Below, piece after piece: positions 1 to 8,957 of a stretch of 42,211 bases of DNA. The first letter of the stretch is position 1. Each line of letters opens with the position of its first letter. The notes beneath the pieces were generated by a model that was given only the letters and a program-made list of their open reading frames with translations, ran no database searches and was not told where the DNA came from. The translations under genes were made by a program, and so were the position numbers. The DNA comes from JAVBPP01 sp031549535 (lineage in GTDB: Bacteria > Bacillota > Clostridia > Oscillospirales > Acutalibacteraceae): NCBI GenBank assembly GCA_031549535.1, contig JAVBPP010000023.1, positions 1-42,211 on the forward strand. The letters are read 5' to 3'.

Positions 1-1
1 G

Positions 2-580
2 CCCTTCTCCTTTTTAAATAACCGCGTCGGCTACCTCAAGCGCTACCGCACATGGATGGATAAGCGCTACCCCGGCATGCCAGTGAAAATGAGCGAATGG
101 ACACACATGAAGGGCGGCCGCGATAAGGGCATGGACTCCGCGCTGGAAATGGCAAAGGTGATGTATGAGGACATCTCTATTTTACATGTAAGCTCCTGGC
201 AGCACTGGATTGCGGTTTCGGAGGTGGATTACTGCGACGGGCTGATTTATATCAACCTTGCCGACAAAACCTTTGAGCTCACGAAACGTCTGTTTGCTAC
301 AGGGAATTTTTCCAAATTTATTCAGCCCGGCTCCCGGCGTGTGGATATCAGCTGTGCGGATGAGCAGTTGCAGCTGCTTGCCTTTGTGAAGGGCGAGCGA
401 ACCACGGTAATCATCATCAATCCCACGCAGCAGGAAAAGCAGATCAGTCTGCCGGGGATTGCATCACAGAGTGCGGCGCACTATGTTACGGATGACACGC
501 ACGACCTTGTGAAGCAGGAGCTGGGGCAACTGAGCGAAATTCGCATCAACCCACGGTCCGTAAACACCTTAGTGTTTTAG
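2..580 (+). CDS. GH30-like glycoside hydrolase, C-terminal part (5' end outside window)
   Basis: The reading frame is open from base 2, so the gene starts before the window and about 192 residues are visible. The visible part holds the end of a TIM barrel and the beginning of a beta-sandwich. 'MSEWTH' near residue 30 carries a Glu in the place expected for the GH30 nucleophile. It is followed by 'SSWQHW', 'DGLIYI' and 'ATGNFSKFIQPG', a run typical of GH30 enzymes, especially the endo-beta-1,6-galactanase-like branch. The all-beta tail includes 'VIIINP'. The neighbouring GH2 enzyme and GPH transporters support a role in hydrolysing galactan-type side chains, but substrate is inferred from family only. 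The signal peptide, if any, lies outside the window. The stop is TAG and overlaps the 3' end of the convergent AraC gene by 12 bp. Confidence 0.8.
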   Translation, partial: PFSFLNNRVGYLKRYRTWMDKRYPGMPVKMSEWTHMKGGRDKGMDSALEMAKVMYEDISILHVSSWQHWIAVSEVDYCDGLIYINLADKTFELTKRLFATGNFSKFIQPGSRRVDISCADEQLQLLAFVKGERTTVIIINPTQQEKQISLPGIASQSAAHYVTDDTHDLVKQELGQLSEIRINPRSVNTLVF

Positions 581-1423
581 TGCATGCTGCTTTCGGTATT
601 GGCTGGGCGTCACGCCGTATTGCCGCAGAAAGGCCTTTCGAAAATGGCTGCGGTCACAAAAACCGATGGTTTCGCCGATGACATCAATGCCCATATCAGT
701 GCTCTCCAAAAAATAAACTGCGGAGGCAAGCTTGCACTGCATGTGATAACGGATGGGGGATATCCCGTATTTCTCAAAAAAAAGTGAATTTAACTGCTTT
801 GCGGAAATACCGAATTTGCTCCAAAGCTCGCGCATGGTCAGCTTTTCGTTGCAGAGTTTTTCAATGTGCTTGCGCACATCCAAGATAACATTTTCATTTG
901 TCTTGATATAGGGCTCATCACTCTTGTGTGTTTCGCTCGCCTGGGGTGCTGTCATCCCCATTTCAAATAGGATGTTATGAACCAGCAAAATCAGCCGCTT
1001 TTCCCGCTCCAGCTGCGGTGCGCCGAGCGCAAGCTGCTTGATTTGATTGAAGTAAGATGTGATATCCAGGCAGCGCACGAAGGGCGTTGTGTCAATTTTG
1101 TATAAATCCAGCCACTGCTCCACAATACTGCCGGACACGGTGACCCAGAGCTTGGTGTAGGGCTCGGCATCGTCAGAATAATAGCTGTGCGCCGCCCCTG
1201 CGCGCAGAATGTAGCAGTCCCCCTTTTTCACCTTGGTGACAAAGCCGTCCGCCTCAATATACCCCACACCGTCCAGCACACACTCTATGATGGTGTCCGG
1301 ATTGCTTTTGCGCGCGATGATGTAGTGCGGGTCGGGGAACAACTTTCCGAACGCATATAAATGAAACAGCGCACTGTTGGAATTTTGGTCATACAGATGC
1401 ACATCCTCATGAAAAACAGGCAT
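569..1423 (-). CDS. AraC-family transcriptional regulator with cupin-like sensor domain
   Basis: This 284-residue protein has the usual AraC layout. The N-terminal half (about residues 10-150) is a beta-rich cupin-like arm with 'GVGYIEADGFVTKVKKGDCYILRAG'-type strands, which usually binds a sugar ligand. The C-terminal ~100 residues carry two helix-turn-helix units, including 'LWSKFGISAKQLNSLF' and the second-helix signature 'IGFCDRSHFRKAF' followed by 'YGVTPSQYR'. The ATG is preceded by AGAGG. The gene is transcribed away from the GH2 gene, so the shared upstream region (1424-1661) probably holds its operator. It most likely controls the neighbouring glycoside hydrolase and transporter genes, which is inferred from position. 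No operator was identified. Confidence 0.9.
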   Translation of the reverse strand: MPVFHEDVHLYDQNSNSALFHLYAFGKLFPDPHYIIARKSNPDTIIECVLDGVGYIEADGFVTKVKKGDCYILRAGAAHSYYSDDAEPYTKLWVTVSGSIVEQWLDLYKIDTTPFVRCLDITSYFNQIKQLALGAPQLEREKRLILLVHNILFEMGMTAPQASETHKSDEPYIKTNENVILDVRKHIEKLCNEKLTMRELWSKFGISAKQLNSLFFEKYGISPIRYHMQCKLASAVYFLESTDMGIDVIGETIGFCDRSHFRKAFLRQYGVTPSQYRKQHALKH

Positions 1424-1493
1424 AACAAAACCTCTTTTTACACTTTTCTAGCCTAATCATACTCTTATTTTGTGGCATTTTCTACCCCTGTGC

Positions 1494-1649
1494 AACTATT
1501 ATTTATATGCGATTGCGAAAGTCCCGGACGCGCAATGCGCGCCCCTACATGTTGTAGGGTTTCATATTGGTATGTGCATATGTTGTAGGGGCGGCCATCG
1601 GCCGTCCGCTGCTACGCATATTTCGCAGTTGCCTAACTATTATTTATAT
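1494..1649. repeat. MITE-like palindromic element flanked by 15-bp direct repeats
   Basis: The 15-mer aactattatttatat occurs at 1494-1508 and again at 1635-1649, bracketing about 126 bp. Inside are two inverted copies of a short repeat. One, read on the minus strand at about 1524-1560, begins gtaggggcgcgcattgcgcg. The other, on the plus strand at about 1582-1608, reads tgtaggggcggccatcggc. The outer ends also pair weakly (ttgcgaaa near 1513 against tttcgcag at 1621). No coding capacity is seen. The layout resembles a small non-autonomous element with a long target duplication. It stops two bases before the GH2 ribosome binding site. Confidence 0.65.
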
Positions 1650-1661
1650 TTGGAGGTTTCT

Positions 1662-3950
1662 ATGAGCGAAGTATTGCTGCTAAACACAGAATGGAAATTC
1701 ACCCTGACTGAGGAACCGGACGGCTCTTATAAGGGGCTGGACGATAGCGGCTGGGCGGATGTTACGCTGCCGCACGACTGGTCCGTCAGCTTCCCTTTTG
1801 ACAAGGCGCATTCCAGCGGAACCGGCTATCTGCCCGGCGGAATCGGCTGGTATCGCAAGCGCTTCACCCTGCCGGAGGATATTGCGGGCAAGTGTGTGTA
1901 TATCCGCTTTGGCGGCGTTTATAACAACAGCCGCGTGTGGTGCAACTCCAACTACCTGGGCAAGCGCCCCTATGGTTACAGCAGCTTTACTTATGATATT
2001 TCGCAGTTTGTTGTGCCCGGCGAAAACGTAATCAGTGTTAAGGTTGCACATACAGATTTGGCCGATTCCCGCTGGTTTACCGGCAGCGGTATTTACCGCG
2101 ATGTCACGCTGCTGCTTGCAAATCCGATTCATTTTACACAGGACGGCGATGGAATTTTTGCCTACAGCGGGGAGGTTAGCGAGAGCAGCGCGGCGCTGAC
2201 TGTGGAGTGGAAACTCAGCGGCGAGGCAACAACAGAATTTTTGCTTTTAGACGCAAGCGGAGGCGTAGTTGCCAAAGCCGCCGGCAGCGGGGAGCGGGGT
2301 AAAGCCGTACTACATGTTGACAAGCCCGCTCTTTGGTCGTGTGACCAGCCGAATTTATACACACTAAAAAGCCGTGCGCTGGTAAACGGCGTTGTGCAGG
2401 ACGAGGAAACGACAAGCGTTGGTATCCGCTCCATCCATTTTGATTGCGACACGGGCTTTTTCCTCAACGGCATGAATATGAAAATCAAAGGCGTATGCCT
2501 GCACCATGACGCGGGTGCGCTCGGTGCCGCTGTGCCCAAAGCTGTCTGGCGGCGGCGCTTGGAAAAGTTAAAGGAAGCCGGCTGTAATGCCATCCGCACC
2601 AGCCACAACCCGCCGGATACGCATTTGTTGGATTTGTGCGACGAAATGGGCTTTTTGGTGATGGATGAGGCCTTTGACGAGTGGGAAGGCTGCAAAAACA
2701 AATGGTGGCAGGGGCACAATGTATATCCCCCTAAGCGTTTCGGCTATGCGGACGATTACCCCCAGTGGCACGAGGCCGATTTGACCGACATGGTAAAGCG
2801 CGACCGCAACCACCCCAGCGTCATCCTCTGGAGCATCGGCAACGAGGTGGACTACCCGAATGATCCTTACGGCCATCCGGATTTCGCCCTGGTGGTTGGG
2901 AACAACGACGCAAACAAACCCGAGCAGGAGCGTATCTATGACCCCAACAAGCCGAACGCGCAGCGCCTTGCCGCGATAGCACAGGAGCTGTCGGCAATTG
3001 TCAAACACAGCGATACCACCCGCCCTGTTACCTCCGCGCTTGCCTTCCCCGAGCTTTCGGATATCATCGGCTACACGGACGCCCTTGACGTTGCGGGTTA
3101 CAACTATAAAGAACAGCTTTACGTTGCGGATCACGCCAAGCATCCGGCGCGTATTATCATCGGCAGCGAAAACGGCCATTCGGCGGAGCAGTGGGCCGCT
3201 GTGCGGGATAATGCCTATATCTCCGGCCAATTCCTTTGGACCGGTATTGACTACATGGGCGAGGCCGGCGGTTGGCCGGTGCGCGCTTCCGGGGCGGGTC
3301 TGCTCACTATGGCCGGTTTTGAGAAACCGCTATATTTCCTCCGAAAAGCCCTGTGGTCACACTCTGCTGTGGCTGCGCTCTTTACTTCACGAAACGGAGA
3401 CAGGGGCAAGGAGCAGCCCTGCTGGAATTATGAGCCGGGTGAGGCTGTTTGCGTATCCTGCTACACCAATTGCCGGAGCGCAGAGCTCTTCCTGAACGGC
3501 GACTCCGTCGGGAAGCAGACGGCGGAAAACGGCTGCCGCATCTGTTGGATGGTTCCCTTTGCCTGCGGTGAATTAAGCGTCATCTGTTCCAATCCGGGAG
3601 AATCGGAGGTAACGTCCACACTGCGCACAGCCGGCAAGCCCGTAAAAATTGTTCTGGCGCCTTATGCCACGGCGGAAACGGATATTCTGCAAATTGAGCT
3701 TGCCTTGACGGATGAAAACGGCGTTATTGTTACGGATTCAGACCGTGAGCTTCGCGTCACTCTCAGTGCCGGGGCGCAACTCCTCGGGCTGGAAAACGGG
3801 AATATTGCCGATGTAACGCCCTACCCATCCGCTGCCAGAAAAACGCGGCAGGGGCGATTGATTGCATACCTGCGTAAAACAAACGCAGCCGGGCACGCCT
3901 CACTCACCGTGGACAGCACCGACGGCTTGCAGGCAAGCATAGATTTTTGA
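1662..3950 (+). CDS. GH2 family beta-galactosidase-like glycoside hydrolase
   Basis: The protein is 762 residues. The ATG at 1662 is chosen because GGAGG ends 6-7 bases upstream; the open frame upstream of it only reads through a repeat element. Order of domains: GH2 sugar-binding jelly roll (about 1-165, with 'LPHDWSVSFPF' and 'GIGWYRKRF'), immunoglobulin-like domain (about 165-265), TIM barrel (about 270-560) and C-terminal beta domains resembling the DUF4982 type. The predicted acid/base is Glu395 in 'SIGNEVD' and the nucleophile is Glu503 in 'GSENGH'. 'RTSHNPPD' is the expected barrel motif. No N-x-K beta-glucuronidase motif was seen, which favours a galactosidase. There is no signal peptide, so it likely acts in the cytoplasm on oligosaccharides imported by the transporter 21 bp downstream. 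Confidence 0.9.
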   Translation: MSEVLLLNTEWKFTLTEEPDGSYKGLDDSGWADVTLPHDWSVSFPFDKAHSSGTGYLPGGIGWYRKRFTLPEDIAGKCVYIRFGGVYNNSRVWCNSNYLGKRPYGYSSFTYDISQFVVPGENVISVKVAHTDLADSRWFTGSGIYRDVTLLLANPIHFTQDGDGIFAYSGEVSESSAALTVEWKLSGEATTEFLLLDASGGVVAKAAGSGERGKAVLHVDKPALWSCDQPNLYTLKSRALVNGVVQDEETTSVGIRSIHFDCDTGFFLNGMNMKIKGVCLHHDAGALGAAVPKAVWRRRLEKLKEAGCNAIRTSHNPPDTHLLDLCDEMGFLVMDEAFDEWEGCKNKWWQGHNVYPPKRFGYADDYPQWHEADLTDMVKRDRNHPSVILWSIGNEVDYPNDPYGHPDFALVVGNNDANKPEQERIYDPNKPNAQRLAAIAQELSAIVKHSDTTRPVTSALAFPELSDIIGYTDALDVAGYNYKEQLYVADHAKHPARIIIGSENGHSAEQWAAVRDNAYISGQFLWTGIDYMGEAGGWPVRASGAGLLTMAGFEKPLYFLRKALWSHSAVAALFTSRNGDRGKEQPCWNYEPGEAVCVSCYTNCRSAELFLNGDSVGKQTAENGCRICWMVPFACGELSVICSNPGESEVTSTLRTAGKPVKIVLAPYATAETDILQIELALTDENGVIVTDSDRELRVTLSAGAQLLGLENGNIADVTPYPSAARKTRQGRLIAYLRKTNAAGHASLTVDSTDGLQASIDF

Positions 3951-3971
3951 CATAAGGGGGCAATTTTTAGG

Positions 3972-6368
3972 ATGAAACAGCGATTGATATCGGGGGCAGA
4001 AACGCTCCGACTCTATTGGCAGAAACCGCCGCATGGCCGTTACATGAACTATAAGGAGATTTTTTCCTTCTCCATGGGCGGCATGGGTATTAAGTTTATT
4101 GTGTTTTGTGTGCAGAACATGATTTTGGCGGTGGGCAATACCCTAATCGGCAATACCATCGGTATCGCTCCCAGGCCGCTTTATATTATTTATCTGCTGA
4201 GCGTACTCTCTGGTTTTCCTCTCACGGCTCTGCGTGCGCGTATGATTGACAACACGCGAAGCATGAAGGGCAAATACCGCCCCTATATTCTCTCCATGGG
4301 TCTGCCCACAGTAGTTTTGGGCGCTGCGTTTATCTGGATGCCCTACGAGGGCATGACGCCCCTCACAAAATGCATTGTTGTTCTGCTGTTTAACATTGCC
4401 TTCCAATTCTTTTATAACTTCATGAACGATGCATACGACAGCCTAATCAATGTTCTTTCTCCCAATACCATTGAGCGTTCGGATGTCCTGTCTATCAAGT
4501 CGGTCGTTGAAAATTTTTCGCCGTCCATTGCCGGTATTTTTCTGCCGCTTGTGGCGAAAATGATAACCGGAGACAACACCTTATATGATTTACGCATTTA
4601 CCGCATCCTGTATCCCCCCATGCTGTTTGCCGGTTTGCTGATGTCCATCCTGGTTTATGTCAATACACGGGAAAAGATTGTGCAGGCAAAAACCCATATT
4701 GTTCAGATGAAATTTTCTGACGCCATGCGTGCGGTTGCCCGCAACAAATACTTTTGGATTTTTTCGCTTGCGGGCTGGCTCGGTTTCCTGGAGAATTCTT
4801 TCGATATTATCTTAGGTTGGCTGTATAACTATCAAAAAGCCTGCACGGCAGGGCAGTATTCTCTTGTTACTGCCGTGAACGGCAACGCCTCCTTTTGGCC
4901 GAATCTCATTGCGCCGGTTTTTATTCGCAGATACGGCAAGCGCAACATTTTAATTATCAGCAATTTAATGAGTATCGCCTTTATTGCTGCAATGTACCCG
5001 GTGATTCGCTATTCCCCCGCCTCCTACATGATTTGGCTGCTGCTGATTTGCTTTTTTGTCAATCGTATGATTACCGCGCTGGGTCATTTGCTGCACCCCA
5101 GCATTAACGCGGATATCCGGGATTATCAGCAATACATAACGGGCGAGCGCATTGACGGCATGTTCGCGGCGGTTGGTTTAATCGGGAGCGCTATCACCCT
5201 CGCCACCAGCTTTGTGCTGCCGGCCATTTACGAACGCGCGGGGCTGAACGAGAGCGTGGCGATTGCTTTGGGTTATGACGGCACCAATGTATATGATGTG
5301 CTATATAGCACCGAATATTTTATGCAGATTTGCCGTGTGCTCATCTTTGCCTCCGCCGCCGGCGCACTGTTGAATGTAATTCCGTTTTTCTTCTATGACT
5401 TGACGGAAACAAAGCAGCGGGCTATGGTAACGGTGCTGAAAATCCGAGCCTTATTTGAGGATTACGGCAACAAAGCCCTCTCTGACGAGGCGCTGGTGGA
5501 AGCCATTGATTTGATTCAGGACGCAAACACGTATGTGGACAAGCAACCGCATACCATAACAAAAGATGGCATCAGGGCCGCCCGAAAAGAGAAAGACAAG
5601 GCTGCTGTAAAAGTTGCAAAGGCCGCCCATCGCAAGCAACGGGAGGAAAATGAACAAATTGAAATCGCGCAGTTTGTTATGCGAGAAATGAATCGTTTTG
5701 AAAGCCCGGAGGGGAAGGCGGAGCTTGCCAGCGCGAAGCTGGTTTTGGCGGCGGGGCTTAGCGGCTTTACACAGGTCGGTTCCTCGACTGTGAAAGAAGC
5801 AAAGGCCTTGCCCAAGCAAACAGCGCAGGAAAAAGAAGACCGCAAAACAGCCCTAATGAAAGCGCGGAGCATCAAAACCGCCCACCGAACCATACGCAAA
5901 TATTACCCGGATGGGTTGGAAGAATTTGATGCATCTGTGTTTGAAAAGCTGTTTGCGGCGGAGGATGAAACCGAACTTGCGCTACACACTGCCCAGGAAA
6001 AACTGCTGCAGGCAAAGCAGGAAAAAGACGGAAACAGCGTGAAGTTGCTGGGTGACCAGGTGAAAGACCTGCAGCGGCAAAAAGCTGAAATTAGCCGTGA
6101 AATCAAAAAAGCAACCAACCAAAACTCCATTTACAACCACGCGGCAAAGCCGTATCTGGACGCCCAAAAGCTGCTTGTGCAGCAGGAAAACTACAGGCAC
6201 TACGAGGAAATCGCAGCAGGCTATGCCGCATCTAAGGAGCGCGCTGAACAAAACAGACTGGAGCAGGAGGAGCGCGAGAAACAGGAGCAAAAAGAAAAGG
6301 AACTGCACGCCCAGAAGCTGAAGGCGGAAAAGGAATTAAAAAAACAGGCTAAGTCGAATAAAAAATAA
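3972..6368 (+). CDS. GPH-family sugar transporter with long charged C-terminal tail
   Basis: This is a major facilitator of the glycoside-pentoside-hexuronide (MelB-like) class. The first ~474 residues hold about 12 hydrophobic segments and the family signature 'RSMKGKYRPYI'. The membrane part ends at 'FFFYDLTETKQRAM', where family members usually stop soon after. Here another ~325 residues follow, rich in Lys, Glu, Gln and Ala with long predicted coiled coil, for example 'QDVKDLQ'-like and 'RLEQEEREKQEQKEKE' stretches. The total of 798 residues is far above the ordinary 450-500. The start ATG has AAGGGGG 11 bases upstream. The gene is 21 bp after the GH2 gene, so they are probably co-transcribed, and uptake of the GH2 substrate is the likely job. 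The role of the tail is unknown. Confidence 0.88.
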   Translation: MKQRLISGAETLRLYWQKPPHGRYMNYKEIFSFSMGGMGIKFIVFCVQNMILAVGNTLIGNTIGIAPRPLYIIYLLSVLSGFPLTALRARMIDNTRSMKGKYRPYILSMGLPTVVLGAAFIWMPYEGMTPLTKCIVVLLFNIAFQFFYNFMNDAYDSLINVLSPNTIERSDVLSIKSVVENFSPSIAGIFLPLVAKMITGDNTLYDLRIYRILYPPMLFAGLLMSILVYVNTREKIVQAKTHIVQMKFSDAMRAVARNKYFWIFSLAGWLGFLENSFDIILGWLYNYQKACTAGQYSLVTAVNGNASFWPNLIAPVFIRRYGKRNILIISNLMSIAFIAAMYPVIRYSPASYMIWLLLICFFVNRMITALGHLLHPSINADIRDYQQYITGERIDGMFAAVGLIGSAITLATSFVLPAIYERAGLNESVAIALGYDGTNVYDVLYSTEYFMQICRVLIFASAAGALLNVIPFFFYDLTETKQRAMVTVLKIRALFEDYGNKALSDEALVEAIDLIQDANTYVDKQPHTITKDGIRAARKEKDKAAVKVAKAAHRKQREENEQIEIAQFVMREMNRFESPEGKAELASAKLVLAAGLSGFTQVGSSTVKEAKALPKQTAQEKEDRKTALMKARSIKTAHRTIRKYYPDGLEEFDASVFEKLFAAEDETELALHTAQEKLLQAKQEKDGNSVKLLGDQVKDLQRQKAEISREIKKATNQNSIYNHAAKPYLDAQKLLVQQENYRHYEEIAAGYAASKERAEQNRLEQEEREKQEQKEKELHAQKLKAEKELKKQAKSNKK

Positions 6369-6374
6369 AAAACG

Positions 6375-6416
6375 CTCCGGCGGCACTTGCGAATAGTGCC
6401 GCCGGAGTTACATTTG
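6375..6416 (+). terminator. Intrinsic terminator after first GPH transporter
   Basis: A perfect 12-bp stem (ctccggcggcac at 6375-6386 with gtgccgccggag at 6396-6407) closes a 9-nt loop. It follows the transporter stop by a few bases and is followed by the weak T-rich run ttacattt. An A-run precedes the stem. Confidence 0.8.
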
Positions 6417-6463
6417 TAGTCAATAGCAGAGGTTGCGAAGTGATGTGTGTTTCCGTTGACGTA

Positions 6464-6493
6464 TTGCTTTTTCAGTGGATTCTGTTATATAAT
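6464..6493 (+). promoter_or_regulatory. Candidate sigma-A promoter for second GPH transporter
   Basis: TTGCTT at 6464-6469 and a consensus TATAAT at 6488-6493 are 18 bases apart. They sit between the terminator at 6375 and the ATG at 6572, so the second transporter and the following hydrolase appear to have their own promoter. Confidence 0.55.
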
Positions 6494-6571
6494 CATGAGC
6501 ATGGGTGGAATATGGTATCAGTGCAACACAACCGAACATCTGCATCATACGATGGGGAAAGGGAGCGTGGC

Positions 6572-8044
6572 ATGGAGCAGACAACAGAAAAGGTAAAAAA
6601 AGGGCTCGCGCAGCAGGATCGCCGCTATGTCGGTTCAAAAGAAACGATAGCATATGTGGCGTTCGATGTATCCAAGCACTTTAACATCAATATGTATGAA
6701 GACCGTTTTATATTTGATGTGTTGAAAATTGATTTGCGGCTGCTTGCGCTCATCAAAACAATCAATTCCATTTGGGATATTCTAAACGACCCCTTTACGG
6801 GTGCGATTGTGGATAAAACCCGCACCCGCTGGGGAAAGTTTAAGCCGTATTTGGTCGTGTTTGCTATCCCCGGCACCCTGTTTACTTGCATCTATTGGAT
6901 GATGCCGCTTTTTTTCAACGATGACCCGATGAATATGACAAAATTTGCCGCGTGGCTAACGTTAGCGCTGCTGCGGGAGGGGGCGAGCACCTTCCAGGGC
7001 ATCTCACAAACCGGTATGTTGGCCACCATAACGCCGCACCCGCTCGACAGAGCGCGGCTTATCACAAAAGCAAATTTTTTTGCGGGGCCGCTCAAAGGAA
7101 TGCCCGATGTTATCATGGGTCTGATGATAGACATGATAAATCATAATATGATTAAAGGAATTTCCATGCAAACGATGTATGTCGGCATGGGGTTGTTTAC
7201 CACCATATCCTGCAGCGTTCTGGCCCTTTGGTTCTTCTTAACATCACGCGAGCGCGTGGTGCAGTCGGAGGAAACACCAAGCATTCGGGAAGGGGTTCGC
7301 TCTATCTTAAACAATAAACCCATACTGCTGATTACCTTATCCAACTTTCTCGGCGCGTTCTCCATCAACGCCGGCATGAGCAATTACTATATCGATGTGC
7401 TTGGTTCTGCTTCCTATAAGAATTTAGTCAACCTTCCCTCCGGCGCGCTGTCTAACCTCAGTTATCTGTATGTGAACTGGGCCAGACGGCGTTTTTCATC
7501 CAAAACGCTGTGGATTGTTGGCGGCAGTTTGAACGATATCCTTTCGGCAGGCGTGTTCTTTATCGGCTCTATCGGCGGTAAGGCGGACGGAATCTACCGG
7601 AAAGCGTCCTATATGGTTCCGATTCTTATGTTGAAAGATACAATTTGGATGCTTGCAATGGCTATCCATGTCTTGATTCCACCTGAATTGTTTAATGAGG
7701 CGATGGATTATTGCGAATGGAAAAATGGCTATCGCACAGAGGGTATGACATCTGTGGCACAGGGGCTGGCGCAAAAATTGGTCGCTTCCGTCAGCAGCGT
7801 AATCAAACCACTTCTGATGCAGAGTTTCGGTTACGACCAAACCAAAGGCTTTGGGAAACAGTCTGACAGCACGAAATACGCCCTGTTTGCCATGGTGACG
7901 ATTATTCCCTTTGTCACAGGCGGTTTCTTGGCCATCATTCCGAAGCTGTTTTACGATTTATCCGGTGAAAAAAAAGAGCTGATGTATGAAGAGTTGTTAG
8001 CCCGCCGGGCACAAGCGCAAAGTGAAATATCCGCAAAAGAGTAG
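6572..8044 (+). CDS. GPH-family sugar:cation symporter
   Basis: This 490-residue MFS protein starts at ATG 6572, preceded by GGGAAAGGGAG; an in-frame extension to 6440 lacks a binding site and would cover the promoter. The GPH signature is clear in 'DKTRTRWGKFKPYL' (about residues 70-83). About 12 membrane segments follow, and the protein ends normally after 'KLFYDLSGEKKELMYEELLARRA'. It is related to the transporter upstream but lacks that protein's long charged tail. The next gene begins 22 bp later, so a two-gene operon is likely. Substrate cannot be read from sequence; a glycoside or hexuronide is expected from the family. Confidence 0.88.
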   Translation: MEQTTEKVKKGLAQQDRRYVGSKETIAYVAFDVSKHFNINMYEDRFIFDVLKIDLRLLALIKTINSIWDILNDPFTGAIVDKTRTRWGKFKPYLVVFAIPGTLFTCIYWMMPLFFNDDPMNMTKFAAWLTLALLREGASTFQGISQTGMLATITPHPLDRARLITKANFFAGPLKGMPDVIMGLMIDMINHNMIKGISMQTMYVGMGLFTTISCSVLALWFFLTSRERVVQSEETPSIREGVRSILNNKPILLITLSNFLGAFSINAGMSNYYIDVLGSASYKNLVNLPSGALSNLSYLYVNWARRRFSSKTLWIVGGSLNDILSAGVFFIGSIGGKADGIYRKASYMVPILMLKDTIWMLAMAIHVLIPPELFNEAMDYCEWKNGYRTEGMTSVAQGLAQKLVASVSSVIKPLLMQSFGYDQTKGFGKQSDSTKYALFAMVTIIPFVTGGFLAIIPKLFYDLSGEKKELMYEELLARRAQAQSEISAKE

Positions 8045-8066
8045 CAATAGATGACGGAGGTTGCGT

Positions 8067-8927
8067 ATGATTTTTAAGTACAAGGCAGTATCCATTTCTC
8101 CCAATACTTATATGATTGAAGAGAGCACACCGTTTTCCAAATCCCTGTGCTATCTGCTGCTTGGCAGTGAGAAAGCGCTTCTGATTGATACGGGCATGAG
8201 CCTTGGTAACATCCGCAAAACAGTGGATGGCTTGACCTCGCTACCGATAACGGTTGTGAACACCCATGCGCACGTGGATCATATCGGGTCCAATTTCCGT
8301 TTTTCTGAGATTTATTACCATGAGGATGACCGCGACGTGTTTGCCTTGCACACAAATGCAAGCTATGTCACGCAGGAGTTATTGAAAACCGAACTGCCGT
8401 CCTATTTTCTGAAGCCGCTTTCGCCGATTATAAAAAAAGTAGTTACAGTAAAAACGGGAGGTAACTATCATTACATCCGTGATGGATATCTCTTTCAACT
8501 GGGCGGCAGGGAAATTGAGGTGATTCACACCCCCGGGCATTCTGTCGGTTCTATTTGCCTATTGGATCGGGAAGCGCGCATGCTCTTCAGCGGAGACACC
8601 ATTTGCGGCTCCGGAATTTTACTGGATTTAGAGGGGGGCAGTTCCCCGGAGGTTTACGCCTCATCCGTCGCGCGTTTGCAAGCGCTTTCGCCGGAGTTTG
8701 ACGCAATTTGGCCGGGGCATCACTATGGCCCGCTGAAAAAGGAAGTATTGCAAGGTTTTCAGGCTTGCGCTTCCAGCATAATAGAAGGGACAGCGGAGCT
8801 ATCTTTTGATAGAGGTAGAATTGTTGCGGCATACAACGGAATTATCATTTCCATTGTTCCGGAGCAGGCAGAGCGGATTAAAAAAATGAAAGCGATGCTC
8901 TCCGGCGAAACACCAAACTCGCGGTAG
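8067..8927 (+). CDS. Metallo-beta-lactamase-fold hydrolase
   Basis: This 286-residue protein has the metal site motif H67-x-H69-x-D71-H72 in 'NTHAHVDHIGSN'. A later His is in 'TPGHSVGS', the bridging Asp is in 'FSGDT', and a last His is in 'WPGHHYGP'. These fit the glyoxalase II/lactonase-type branch of the superfamily with two metal ions. The ATG at 8067 is placed 6 bases after GGAGG. No signal peptide is present, so it is cytoplasmic. It lies 22 bp after a sugar transporter, so it may open a lactone or ester derived from the imported compound, which is a guess from context. The stop is TAG. Confidence 0.85.
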   Translation: MIFKYKAVSISPNTYMIEESTPFSKSLCYLLLGSEKALLIDTGMSLGNIRKTVDGLTSLPITVVNTHAHVDHIGSNFRFSEIYYHEDDRDVFALHTNASYVTQELLKTELPSYFLKPLSPIIKKVVTVKTGGNYHYIRDGYLFQLGGREIEVIHTPGHSVGSICLLDREARMLFSGDTICGSGILLDLEGGSSPEVYASSVARLQALSPEFDAIWPGHHYGPLKKEVLQGFQACASSIIEGTAELSFDRGRIVAAYNGIIISIVPEQAERIKKMKAMLSGETPNSR

Positions 8928-8957
8928 AATAGAAGAGAACGCAGCAGTGGTTTTGCA

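Noticed and set aside
1470..1661. N-terminal extension of the GH2 protein
   Set aside because: The open frame is produced by the repeat element; GGAGG with proper spacing precedes ATG 1662, and the GH2 domain begins there.
6456..6493. TTGACG at 6456 as -35 box with TATAAT at 6488
   Set aside because: The spacing is 26 bases, too long for sigma-A; TTGCTT at 6464 gives 18.
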